This document shows, piece after piece, positions 43,336-51,600 of a stretch of DNA of 64,000 bases; position 1 is the stretch's first letter; every line of letters starts with the position of its first letter. The translations under genes and the position numbers were made by a program. The DNA comes from DATBGO01 sp963840095 (GTDB taxonomy: Bacteria; Actinomycetota; Actinomycetes; Streptosporangiales; Streptosporangiaceae): NCBI GenBank assembly GCA_963840095.1, contig CAWIXN010000004.1, positions 62,001-126,000 on the forward strand. The letters are read 5' to 3'. The notes beneath the pieces are model-generated. The model did no database searches. It saw nothing but the letters and a program-made list of their open reading frames with translations, and had not been told where the DNA came from.

Positions 43336-45825
43336 ATGACAGCCGCCGAGAGCGCGGAGCGGGCACCGCAATACCATCCACGTGCGATCCAGGAAAAGTG
43401 GCAGGCTCGCTGGGCCGAGATGGACCTGTTCCGGGCCAGCGACAATCCGGACGACGACCGACCGCGCACGTACCTGCTCGACATGTTCCCGTACCCGTCC
43501 GGCGACCTGCACATGGGTCACGCGGAGGCGTACGCCATCGGCGACGCGATGGCCAGGTACTTCTTCCAGCGCGGGGACAACGTACTGCACCCGATCGGCT
43601 GGGATGCCTTCGGCCTGCCCGCCGAGAACGCCGCGATCAGGAACAATACGCATCCGGCCGACTGGACCTACGCCAACATCGAGACCCAGGCTGCCTCCTT
43701 CCGGCGGTATGCGGTCTCCTTCGACTGGTCCCGCCGGCTGCACACCTGCGATCCGGACTACTACCGGTGGAACCAGTGGCTGTTCCTGCGCTTCTATGAG
43801 CGCGGCCTGGCGTACCGCAAGGACGGCTACGTCAACTGGTGCCCGGTCGACCAGACCGTCCTGGCCAATGAGCAGGTCATCGCCGGCCGGTGCGAGCGAT
43901 GCGGCGCCGAGGTCATCCGCAGGCTGCTGACCCAGTGGTACTTCAAGATCACCGAATATGCCGACCGGCTGCTGGCGGACATGGCGCAGCTGGAAGGGGA
44001 CTGGCCGGAACCGATCCTGCTGATGCAGCGCAACTGGATCGGCCGCAGCGAGGGTGCCGAGGTCAGGTTCACCATCGAGGGCCGCGACGAGCCTGTGACC
44101 GTGTTCACGACCCGCCCGGACACCTTGTACGGCGCAATGTTCTTCGTCGTCGCCGCTGACTCGCCGCTGGCCGAGGAGATATGCGCGCCAGAGCAGCGGG
44201 CCGAACTGCGGGCCTACCTGACCGAGGTCGGCAAGCTGACCGATATCGACCGCCAGTCCACGGAGCGCCCGAAGACCGGCGTGTTCCTCGGCCGGTACGC
44301 GGTGAACCCGGTCAGCGGTGAGCGGATCCCGGTCTGGGCAGCCGACTACGTGCTGCCCGACTACGGCACCGGCGCGATCATGGCCGTTCCCGCCCACGAC
44401 CAACGCGACCTGGACTTCGCCAGGGTCTTCGGGCTGCCGGTCCGGGTTGTCGTCGACACGGGGGAACCAGATCCGGCGCAGACCTGGATCGCGACCTCTG
44501 GCGACGGCACGCTGGTCAATTCGGGACCGCTCAACGGGCTTTCCAAGGCCGAGGCCATCGCCGCGATCACCGCTGCGCTTGAAGAGCGCGGTGAGGGCAG
44601 GGCCGCGGTCAGCTACCGGCTGCGGGACTGGCTGGTCTCCCGGCAGCGATTCTGGGGCACGCCGATCCCCATCGTCTACTGCGCATCGTGCGGTGAGGTG
44701 CCTGTCCCTGACGACCAGCTGCCAGTCGAGCTGCCCGACCTGCGAGGGCAGGATCTAGTGCCCAAGGGGATCTCGCCGCTGGCCGCCGCCTCCAGCTGGG
44801 TGAACACCGAATGTCCCAAGTGCGGTGGCCCGGCCACCCGGGACACCGACACGATGGATACGTTCGTCGACTCGTCCTGGTACTTCCTGCGCTACTGCTC
44901 TCCGGCTTACACACACGGGCCGTTCGACATCGAGGCGGTCCGCCGGTGGGCGCCTGTCTATCTGTACGTCGGCGGCAGCGAGCACGCCATCCTGCACCTG
45001 CTGTACAGCAGGTTCTTCGTCAAGGTGCTGCACGACATGCAGATGGTCGACTTCAGCGAGCCCTTCACCCGGCTGCTCAACCAGGGCCAGGTGATCAACC
45101 ACGGCCGGGCGATGTCGAAGTCCCTGGGCAACGGGGTTGACCTTGGCGAGCAGCTGGCTGCCCACGGGGTGGACGCCATCCGGCTCACGATGATCTTCGC
45201 GAGCCCGCCGGCCGATGACATCGACTGGGCCGACATGCGGCCCGAGGCGTCGGTCAAGTTCCTGGGCCGGGTGTGGCGGCTGGCGTCCGAGGTCGGTGCC
45301 GACGTCGACGGCCAGCCGGCGGCTGCCGGCGATGGGGCGCTGCGGAAAGTTACTCACCGCACCATCGACGAGGTGACCAGGCTGGTGGAGTCGAGGCGCC
45401 TGAACGTGGCCGTAGCCCGGCTGATGGAGCTGGCCAGCGCGGCACGCCGGACGATCGACTCCGGGTCGGCGGGGGCCGCCGACCCGGCGGTGCGGGAGGC
45501 GGCTGAGACGCTTACCGTTTTGCTCTCCATCTTTGCGCCGTACACGGCCGAGGAATCCTGGGAGCTGCTGGGCCACCAGCCCTCTGTCGCGCTGGCGGGC
45601 TGGCCATCACCCGATCCGGCGCTGCTGGTCGAGGATCTGGTCACCTGCGTAGTGCAGGTTGCGGGCAAGGTGCGCGACCGGCTAGAGGTGCCGCCGGACA
45701 TTGGCGACGACGAGCTACGTGAGCTGGCGCTCGCTGCGCCCGGGGCGAGCCGCGCGCTGGCCGGGCGCGGCGTGCGAACCGTGATCGTCCGCGCGCCCAA
45801 GCTCGTCAACGTCGTTCCCAGCTGA
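43336..45825 (+). CDS. leuS: Leucyl-tRNA synthetase
   Basis: Class I synthetase that charges tRNA-Leu, 829 residues. The HIGH motif is HMGH in PSGDLHMGHAEAYAIGD; the editing CP1 domain contains TTRPDTLYGAMFFV; the leucine-specific and zinc-type region holds CASCGEVP and CPKCGGPA; KMSKS is AMSKSLGN. The anticodon and C-terminal domains follow (from SVKFLGRVWRLA). ATG 43336 follows GAGGA; the longer frame begins inside the attenuator. Regulation by the leader peptide is inferred. Confidence 0.97.
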   Translation: MTAAESAERAPQYHPRAIQEKWQARWAEMDLFRASDNPDDDRPRTYLLDMFPYPSGDLHMGHAEAYAIGDAMARYFFQRGDNVLHPIGWDAFGLPAENAAIRNNTHPADWTYANIETQAASFRRYAVSFDWSRRLHTCDPDYYRWNQWLFLRFYERGLAYRKDGYVNWCPVDQTVLANEQVIAGRCERCGAEVIRRLLTQWYFKITEYADRLLADMAQLEGDWPEPILLMQRNWIGRSEGAEVRFTIEGRDEPVTVFTTRPDTLYGAMFFVVAADSPLAEEICAPEQRAELRAYLTEVGKLTDIDRQSTERPKTGVFLGRYAVNPVSGERIPVWAADYVLPDYGTGAIMAVPAHDQRDLDFARVFGLPVRVVVDTGEPDPAQTWIATSGDGTLVNSGPLNGLSKAEAIAAITAALEERGEGRAAVSYRLRDWLVSRQRFWGTPIPIVYCASCGEVPVPDDQLPVELPDLRGQDLVPKGISPLAAASSWVNTECPKCGGPATRDTDTMDTFVDSSWYFLRYCSPAYTHGPFDIEAVRRWAPVYLYVGGSEHAILHLLYSRFFVKVLHDMQMVDFSEPFTRLLNQGQVINHGRAMSKSLGNGVDLGEQLAAHGVDAIRLTMIFASPPADDIDWADMRPEASVKFLGRVWRLASEVGADVDGQPAAAGDGALRKVTHRTIDEVTRLVESRRLNVAVARLMELASAARRTIDSGSAGAADPAVREAAETLTVLLSIFAPYTAEESWELLGHQPSVALAGWPSPDPALLVEDLVTCVVQVAGKVRDRLEVPPDIGDDELRELALAAPGASRALAGRGVRTVIVRAPKLVNVVPS

Positions 45826-45827
45826 CC

Positions 45828-45864
45828 GCCGCGCCGCTGATGGCGCTGCCGCGCCGCTGATGGC
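45828..45864. repeat. 17-bp direct repeat between leuS and lexA
   Basis: GCCGCGCCGCTGATGGC at 45828 and 45848, just after the leuS stop and before the convergent lexA end. It is a local duplication with no evident function. Confidence 0.7.
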
Positions 45865-45895
45865 CCCGCCGCGCTAGCCGCGCTGCCCGGGTCGA

Positions 45896-46705
45896 TCACA
45901 CGCGCCGGAGTACCGCCACCACCCGGCCGAGGATTGCGGCGTCGTCACCGGGAATCGGCGTGTAGGCAGGGTTGTGCGGCATCAGCCATACGTGGCTGTT
46001 AGAGCGCTTGAACGTCTTGACCGTCGCCTCACCGTCGATCATGGCCGCCACGATGTCGCCGTTCTCAGCAACCGGCTGCTGGCGTACCACCACCCAGTCG
46101 CCGTCCGCGATCGCCGCGTTGATCATCGAGTCGCCGACCACCTTCAGCAGGAAGAGCGTCCCCTCGCCGACGATCTGCCTGGGGAGCGGGAAGACATCCT
46201 CGACTGCCTCTTCAGCCAGGATCGGCCCGCCAGCCGCAATCCGGCCCACCAGCGGAACGTATGCGGCTTCCTGCGAGGTGATGTTCATGGGCACGTCTTC
46301 GTCAGCGGCGGCCTCCGGCCGGATGGCCGGATGCCCGGGGAGCCGTACCTCGACCGTGCGGGGACGGCCCGCATCCCGCCGAAGGTAGCCCTTGCTCTGC
46401 AGCGTGGAGAGCTGGTAGGAGACGCTGGAGGTGCTGGTCAGGCCGACGGCCTCGCCGATTTCTCGCATCGAGGGCGGGTAGCCGCGGCGCTGCACGGAAT
46501 CGCGGATCACCTGGAGCACCTTGCGCTGCCGCCAGGTCAGCACGTGGCCCGGGTCGGGGTGCTCCGGCAGTTCAGTGACGATCGCAGGGACGCTGCCCTT
46601 CGGCTTCCTGCCTGGTCTCCCTTTGGGTGGTTGGCCGGCGGGCGCCTCGGCACCGGCCTTGGTCGAGACCCCCCGTGTCCTCCCGTCCTCGTTCGTGCTG
46701 TTCAT
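45896..46705 (-). CDS. lexA: LexA SOS repressor
   Basis: Repressor of DNA-damage genes, 269 residues from the second of two adjacent ATGs, which is better spaced from GGAGG. After a 40-residue Lys/Pro-rich extension comes the winged HTH (LTWRQRKVLQVIRDSVQRRG, IGEAVGLTSTSSVSYQL), then the self-cleavage site Ala-Gly in VGRIAAGGPILAEE, the catalytic Ser in VVGDSMINAAI and Lys in ATVKTFKRS. It is divergent from the LysM gene, with a LexA site between them, so it is probably autoregulated. Confidence 0.95.
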   Translation of the reverse strand: MNSTNEDGRTRGVSTKAGAEAPAGQPPKGRPGRKPKGSVPAIVTELPEHPDPGHVLTWRQRKVLQVIRDSVQRRGYPPSMREIGEAVGLTSTSSVSYQLSTLQSKGYLRRDAGRPRTVEVRLPGHPAIRPEAAADEDVPMNITSQEAAYVPLVGRIAAGGPILAEEAVEDVFPLPRQIVGEGTLFLLKVVGDSMINAAIADGDWVVVRQQPVAENGDIVAAMIDGEATVKTFKRSNSHVWLMPHNPAYTPIPGDDAAILGRVVAVLRRV

Positions 46706-46831
46706 CATCGGGCCTCCGGCTCGGTGGTCATGGTCAACGCTGACGGTAGCGCTTTCGGCGGCGGATCTCAAACATCTGTTCGACCGCCGCCAAAAATGTC
46801 GGAGCCTTGCGGTAAGACTGTACCGTACCTT

Positions 46832-46845
46832 CGTTCGATCGAACG
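46832..46845. promoter_or_regulatory. 14-bp palindrome CGTTCGATCGAACG near lexA
   Basis: A perfect palindrome of two GTTCGA-type half-sites in the opposite order to a LexA box; it may be a second contact site or chance. Confidence 0.4.
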
Positions 46846-46870
46846 GAAATACGATAGAACAGAAGGGCGA

Positions 46871-46886
46871 TCGAACTGTCGTTCGT
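46871..46886. promoter_or_regulatory. LexA/SOS box
   Basis: TCGAACTGTCGTTCGT contains CGAAC-N4-GTTCG, the actinobacterial LexA operator core. It lies 17 nt before the GTG of the LysM gene, on the shared intergenic region with lexA, so both genes should respond to DNA damage. Confidence 0.8.
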
Positions 46887-46903
46887 AGCTGAGGGAGGCC
46901 GGG

Positions 46904-47776
46904 GTGAGCGTGATGAGCGCAGTGGAAGCACAGCAGGTTGCCGGGGCCGACCGTCCGATCGCGGTGCCAAGGCCGCGGGCGGGCTCGTCAGCCGCGGCCG
47001 ACAGTGCCAACTCGGGGGCCGGACAAGGATCGCGAGCCGACGCGGCACGAGCCCGGAGCAGGCGATCGCTGCGGTCCGTGCCTGAGCCGGTTCAGGTGCG
47101 AGAGTTCCGGGTCAGGCAGCTGCGAATGACTCAGGTGCGAGCCATTGAGACCGCCGAGCGGCGGGCGCAGGATGCCGCGTCGTCGACGACGCGGCCCCCC
47201 GCGACCAGTACGTCGGCGGGCGAGGTCTCGGCCCGCCAGGTGTCGGCCCGCCAGGTGTCGGCCAGCCGGCTCTCGGCCACCGACGTCTCGGCCCGCCAGG
47301 TGTCGGTGGGCGAGGTGTCGGCCAGCCGGCTGTCGGCCCGCCAGGTGTCGGCCCGTCAGGTGTCGGCCCGTCAGGTGTCGGCCCGTCAGGGGTCGGCCCG
47401 TCAGGGGCAGGCTGCGGCGGCTGGACCCTGGGCGCGAAGCCGCCGATCTCCGCAGGGGAGCGGCATCCGGCTCACCCGGCGAGGACGCCTGGTCGTGGCC
47501 TGGCTCGCGATTGGCGTGTCCGTCGCCGCGGTGGCGCTGATCTGGCTGGCCGCGGCAGGCGGCGCGGCGGCGTCGGATCGCGGCCAGCCGACCAGGGCGG
47601 CCTATCAGGGCCTGACCCAGTTCGTGGTCCAGCCCGGCCAGACTCTGTGGTCGATCGCGTCGGCCGCCGAGCCCTCGGCCGATCCGCGGCTCGTCATCCA
47701 GCAGATCATCCAGGCCAACGCGCTCAGCGGCGCTACCATCCACGCCGGACAAATGCTGTGGGTGCCGACAGGCTGA
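46904..47776 (+). CDS. LysM-domain membrane protein, SOS-linked division regulator (YneA/ChiZ-like)
   Basis: A 290-residue protein: a basic N-terminal region (1-105), a repeat-rich linker (about 106-170, units of VSARQ/VSASR), one membrane helix (VVAWLAIGVSVAAVALIWLAA) and a C-terminal LysM domain (FVVQPGQTLWSIASAAEPSAD ... HAGQMLWVPTG). Divergence from lexA, and nrdR next, match Rv2719c (ChiZ) of mycobacteria, whose product delays division during SOS. Hydrolase activity is not evident from the sequence. GTG 46904 follows GGGAGG. Confidence 0.88.
   Translation: MSVMSAVEAQQVAGADRPIAVPRPRAGSSAAADSANSGAGQGSRADAARARSRRSLRSVPEPVQVREFRVRQLRMTQVRAIETAERRAQDAASSTTRPPATSTSAGEVSARQVSARQVSASRLSATDVSARQVSVGEVSASRLSARQVSARQVSARQVSARQGSARQGQAAAAGPWARSRRSPQGSGIRLTRRGRLVVAWLAIGVSVAAVALIWLAAAGGAAASDRGQPTRAAYQGLTQFVVQPGQTLWSIASAAEPSADPRLVIQQIIQANALSGATIHAGQMLWVPTG
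47221..47405. repeat. 15-bp tandem repeats coding VSARQ units
   Basis: About a dozen units of the type GTGTCGGCCCGCCAG, some with CTCTCGGCCAGCCGG variants, encode Val-Ser-Ala-Arg-Gln or Val-Ser-Ala-Ser-Arg repeats before the membrane helix. Last copies are near identical, so the number may vary between strains. Confidence 0.85.
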
Positions 47777-47903
47777 TCGCGACACGCCGGCGGAGGCCCG
47801 CGGTTCCCCGGGCCCGGGGCTGGTCGGCGGCGCTGGCTTGCCGCTCACGGCCAGCGACTTCAGCGAAGTTACGGGCAGAGCTTGCGTCTCGCCGCCGAGT
47901 GAA

Positions 47904-47950
47904 CCACAATATCTAGTAGTTACATCGCTGTAGTTTTTCTATAGGTTGTG
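47904..47950. promoter_or_regulatory. Tandem NrdR boxes upstream of nrdR
   Basis: Two 16-bp sites, CCACAATATCTAGTAG (47904-47919) and TTTTCTATAGGTTGTG (47935-47950), resemble the consensus acaCwATATwtwGtgt. Their centres are 31 bp apart, three helical turns, the usual arrangement for NrdR. They would let NrdR repress its own nrdR-nrdJ unit. Confidence 0.7.
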
Positions 47951-48002
47951 CTCGGAAGGCTCCGGAAGGCTCCGGGAGCTCGGCGAGGGGAGGTGTGATC
48001 GC

Positions 48003-48563
48003 GTGTACTGCCCGTACTGCAGGCATCCCGACAGCCGGGTGATCGACAGCCGGACCGCCGAAGACGGCGCCGCGATCCGCCGCCGCAGGTCGTGCCAGGC
48101 GTGCGGGCGCCGGTTTACCACGCAGGAGACAGTCATCCTGATGGTGGCCAAGCGCAGCGGCGTCACTGAGCCGTTCAACCGGGACAAGATTGTCAGCGGC
48201 GTGCGGCGTGCCTGCCAGGGCAGGCCGGTGACGGAGGACCAGCTGGCGATCCTGGCTCAGCGGGTAGAGGACACGATCAGGAGCCGTGGCAGCGGCGAGG
48301 TTCCCTCGCACGAGGTTGGCCTGGCCATCCTCGGCCCGCTTCGCGATCTTGATGAGGTGGCCTACCTGCGGTTCGCCTCGGTCTACCGCGGATTCGAGTC
48401 GCTGGCGGACTTTGAGGAAGAAATAGCCTCGCTGCGCTCGGAGCACGCGGGTTCTTGGCGTCCCGGGGATCAGGACGGCCAGCCTGAGCCCAGAGTCGGG
48501 CCGCAGCCTGCGGGCGAGGGATCGCAGGGCGTCGAGGACGAGCAGCGCGTATCTGCCCGGTAG
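48003..48563 (+). CDS. nrdR: Transcriptional repressor NrdR
   Basis: Nucleotide-sensing repressor of ribonucleotide reductase genes. It has an N-terminal zinc ribbon (YCPYCRHPDSRVIDSR and CQACGRRFTTQET) and an ATP-cone (VAKRSGVTEPFNRDKIVSGVRRA, FASVYRGFESLADF). The last 35 residues are an unconserved acidic tail. GTG 48003 begins the conserved zinc motif and follows GGGGAGG. It lies 84 nt before nrdJ; the two are likely one transcript. Confidence 0.95.
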   Translation: MYCPYCRHPDSRVIDSRTAEDGAAIRRRRSCQACGRRFTTQETVILMVAKRSGVTEPFNRDKIVSGVRRACQGRPVTEDQLAILAQRVEDTIRSRGSGEVPSHEVGLAILGPLRDLDEVAYLRFASVYRGFESLADFEEEIASLRSEHAGSWRPGDQDGQPEPRVGPQPAGEGSQGVEDEQRVSAR

Positions 48564-48647
48564 GCACCGGGCCGCACGGCAAACACATCGGGAGAGGGCC
48601 CGGCGCGGGCCCGCAACGGGTCCAAGCGGATCCTGGAGGGGGAGGAC

Positions 48648-51600
48648 ATGACCGAGACGGCGAGCAGCGGACCGGCGGCGGCCGATGGCGGGCGGGGTGC
48701 CAAGGGCACGCCCAAGGGCCTTACGATGCGCCGCATCCACACTCGCGAGGGCGTCCATCCCTATGACGAGGTGACCTGGGAGCGCCGGGACGTCGTCATG
48801 ACCAACTGGCGGGACGGCTCGGTCAACTTCGAGCAGTACGGCGTGGAATTCCCCGACTTCTGGTCGGTCAACGCCGCCAACATCGTGACCACCAAGTACT
48901 TCCGCGGGGCAGTGGGCACCCCGCAGCGGGAGTGGAGCCTCAAGCAGCTGATCGACCGCGTGGTGGGAAGGTACCGCGCGGCCGGCCGCGAGAACGGCTA
49001 CTTCCGCACCGACCAGGACGCGGAGATCTTCGACCACGAGCTGACCCACGCGCTGCTGCACCAGATCTTCGCCTTCAACTCCCCGGTCTGGTTCAACGTG
49101 GGGACGTCCTCGCCGCAGCAGGTTTCCGCCTGCCAGCCGTATGACGCCCTGGTCAGCACCCCGGCCGGGGAGGTCCCGATCGGCAAGCTGGTGGCCGAAA
49201 ACGAGATCGGCGCCAAGGTGCACGACGCCCACGGCGTGACGCAGATCGTGGCGACCAAGGCCAACGGCGTCAAGGAGGTGCTGCGCCTGCACACCAGGGC
49301 GGGCAGCACTCTCGACGTGACCCCCGATCACCTGGTGTGGCGCGCGACCGACCTGGTCGTTGGTGAGTTCACGGTGGCCGGTTTCGTGCGGCCCGGCGAC
49401 TCCCTGCTGCACGTGGTGCCCGACGTGGGCGGCTCAGACCGCCGCCTGGCCGAGGTCACGAGGGTGGAGCGGCTCGGCCCGATGGAGGTCTACGACATCC
49501 AGACCGAGAGCGGCGAGTACCTGTCGGCCAGCCTGCGCGTGCACAACTGCTTCATCCTGGCCGTCGACGACACCATGGACTCGATCCTGGACTGGTACCG
49601 AGAAGAGGGCCTGATCTTCAAGGGCGGCTCCGGGGCCGGGGTCAACCTGTCCCGGATCCGCTCCAGCAAGGAGCTGCTCTCCTCGGGCGGCACGGCCAGC
49701 GGCCCGGTCTCGTTCATGCGCGGCGCCGACGCCTCGGCCGGGACGATCAAGTCAGGCGGCGCCACCCGGCGCGCGGCGAAGATGGTCGTGCTCGACGTCG
49801 ATCACCCGGACGTCGAGGAGTTCATCGAGACCAAGGCGCGCGAGGAAGAGAAGATCCGGGTCCTGCGCGACGGCGGCTTCGATATGGACCTGGGCGGCAA
49901 GGACATCGCCAGCGTCCAGTACCAGAACGCCAACAACTCGGTCCGGGTCTCCGACGAGTTCATGCGCGCCGTCGAGGAAGGCGGCTCGTTCGACCTGGCC
50001 GCGCGCCTGACCGGCGAGCCGCTCGAGCGGGTCGACGCGCGGGAACTGTTCGGCAAGATGGCCAAGGCTGCCTGGGAATGCGCCGATCCAGGCATTCAAT
50101 ATGACAGTACTATTAATGACTGGCATACCACTCCGGAATCGGGACGAATAACGGCAAGTAATCCGTGCTCCGAATACGTCCATTTGGACAATTCGTCATG
50201 CAATTTGGCAAGTATTAATTTGCTCAAATTCCTCCGTGACGACGATTCCTTTGACGTGCAGCGGTTCCAGCAGGTCACCGAGCTGATCATCACGGCGATG
50301 GACATCTCGATCTGCTTCGCCGACTTCCCGACAGAGAAGATCGCTGCCACAACTCGCGCCTACCGGCAGCTCGGCATCGGCTACGCCAATCTGGGCGCGC
50401 TGCTGATGGCGACCGGGCACGCTTACGATTCCGACGGCGGTCGGTCGATCGCGGCAGGCATCACGTCGCTGATGACCGGTACCGCCTACCGCCGTTCCGC
50501 CGAGCTGGCCGCTGTGGTCGGCCCGTACGACGGTTACGCGCGCAACGCGGTCGCGCACAAGCGGGTGATGGCCAAGCACGCCGACGCGAGTAAGAAGATC
50601 AAGCCGCTCGGCGGCATGGACGATGCGATCATCGTCGCCGCCAACCGGGCCTGGGCCGAATGTCTCAAGCTCGGGGAAGCAAACGGGTACCGAAACGCCC
50701 AGGCCTCACTGCTCGCACCGACCGGGTGCCTGACCGGCGACACCATGGTCACGACCGACCGCGGCCTCACCCGCCTGACCGAGATCGGCGACGCCTACGG
50801 AGACCGGTGGCAGGACCTGGACCTGAGGGTGTCCACCGACGCGGGCCCGCGTCGCGCGACCAGGTTCTTCGTCAACGGCGAAGAGCCGACCCGCCGCATC
50901 CGGACCGAGGGCGGGTACCAGATCCAGGGCACGCTGACTCACCGGGTCAAGGTCGTTGACGAGCTGACCGGCGCATGGACCTGGAAGCGCCTCGCTGACC
51001 TGGCTCGCCACGACCTTGTGCCCCTGCAGATGAGAACGCTCATCGGCGAGACCCGCCGGGTGCCGCTGCCGGTGCTCGACCAGGCGTACTACACCGGCGA
51101 CCGCCACCTGCATGTTCCCGACGCGGTGACCGCTGAGCTGGCGGAGCTTGTCGGGTACTTCATGGGCGACGGCAGCCTGCACGCCAAGGGGATCCGGCTG
51201 TGCGTGGCCAACGCCGACATGGACGTGGCAGACCGGCTCGGTGTCCTGGCCAAGGAGCTGTTCGGCCTGTCACCGGTGATCACTCCGCAGGAGGGCTACC
51301 AGGAGGTGGCGCTGCAGTCGGTGCGCCTGGCGCGCTGGTGGCAGGCGGCGGGATTTGCCAAGGAGCTGCCCTCGGCCGAGCACACCGGCAAGGGCTGGGT
51401 GCCGAGGATCCCGTCGGCCGTTCTCGAGACGAACGACCCGGTCGTGTACAGCGCCTTCCTGCGCGGCCTGTTCGAGGCGGACGGAACCGTCCTGGACGGC
51501 GTCCCGAGCCTGTCTACGGCCGATCAGTCCTTCGCGGGTGAAATCAGGACCATCCTGCTCTCGCTCGGCCTGGCCACCACTACCCGCGAGACCCAGAACG

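Noticed and set aside
43030..43336. T-box riboswitch upstream of leuS
   Set aside because: From the likely transcript start the leader is only about 90 nt to the terminator, too short, and no T-box sequence is present; the Leu leader peptide explains the region.
48564..48647. Cobalamin riboswitch before nrdJ
   Set aside because: Only 84 nt separate nrdR and nrdJ and no B12-box-like sequence is seen; the same holds for the mutase upstream region, where the palindrome is a protein-type site.
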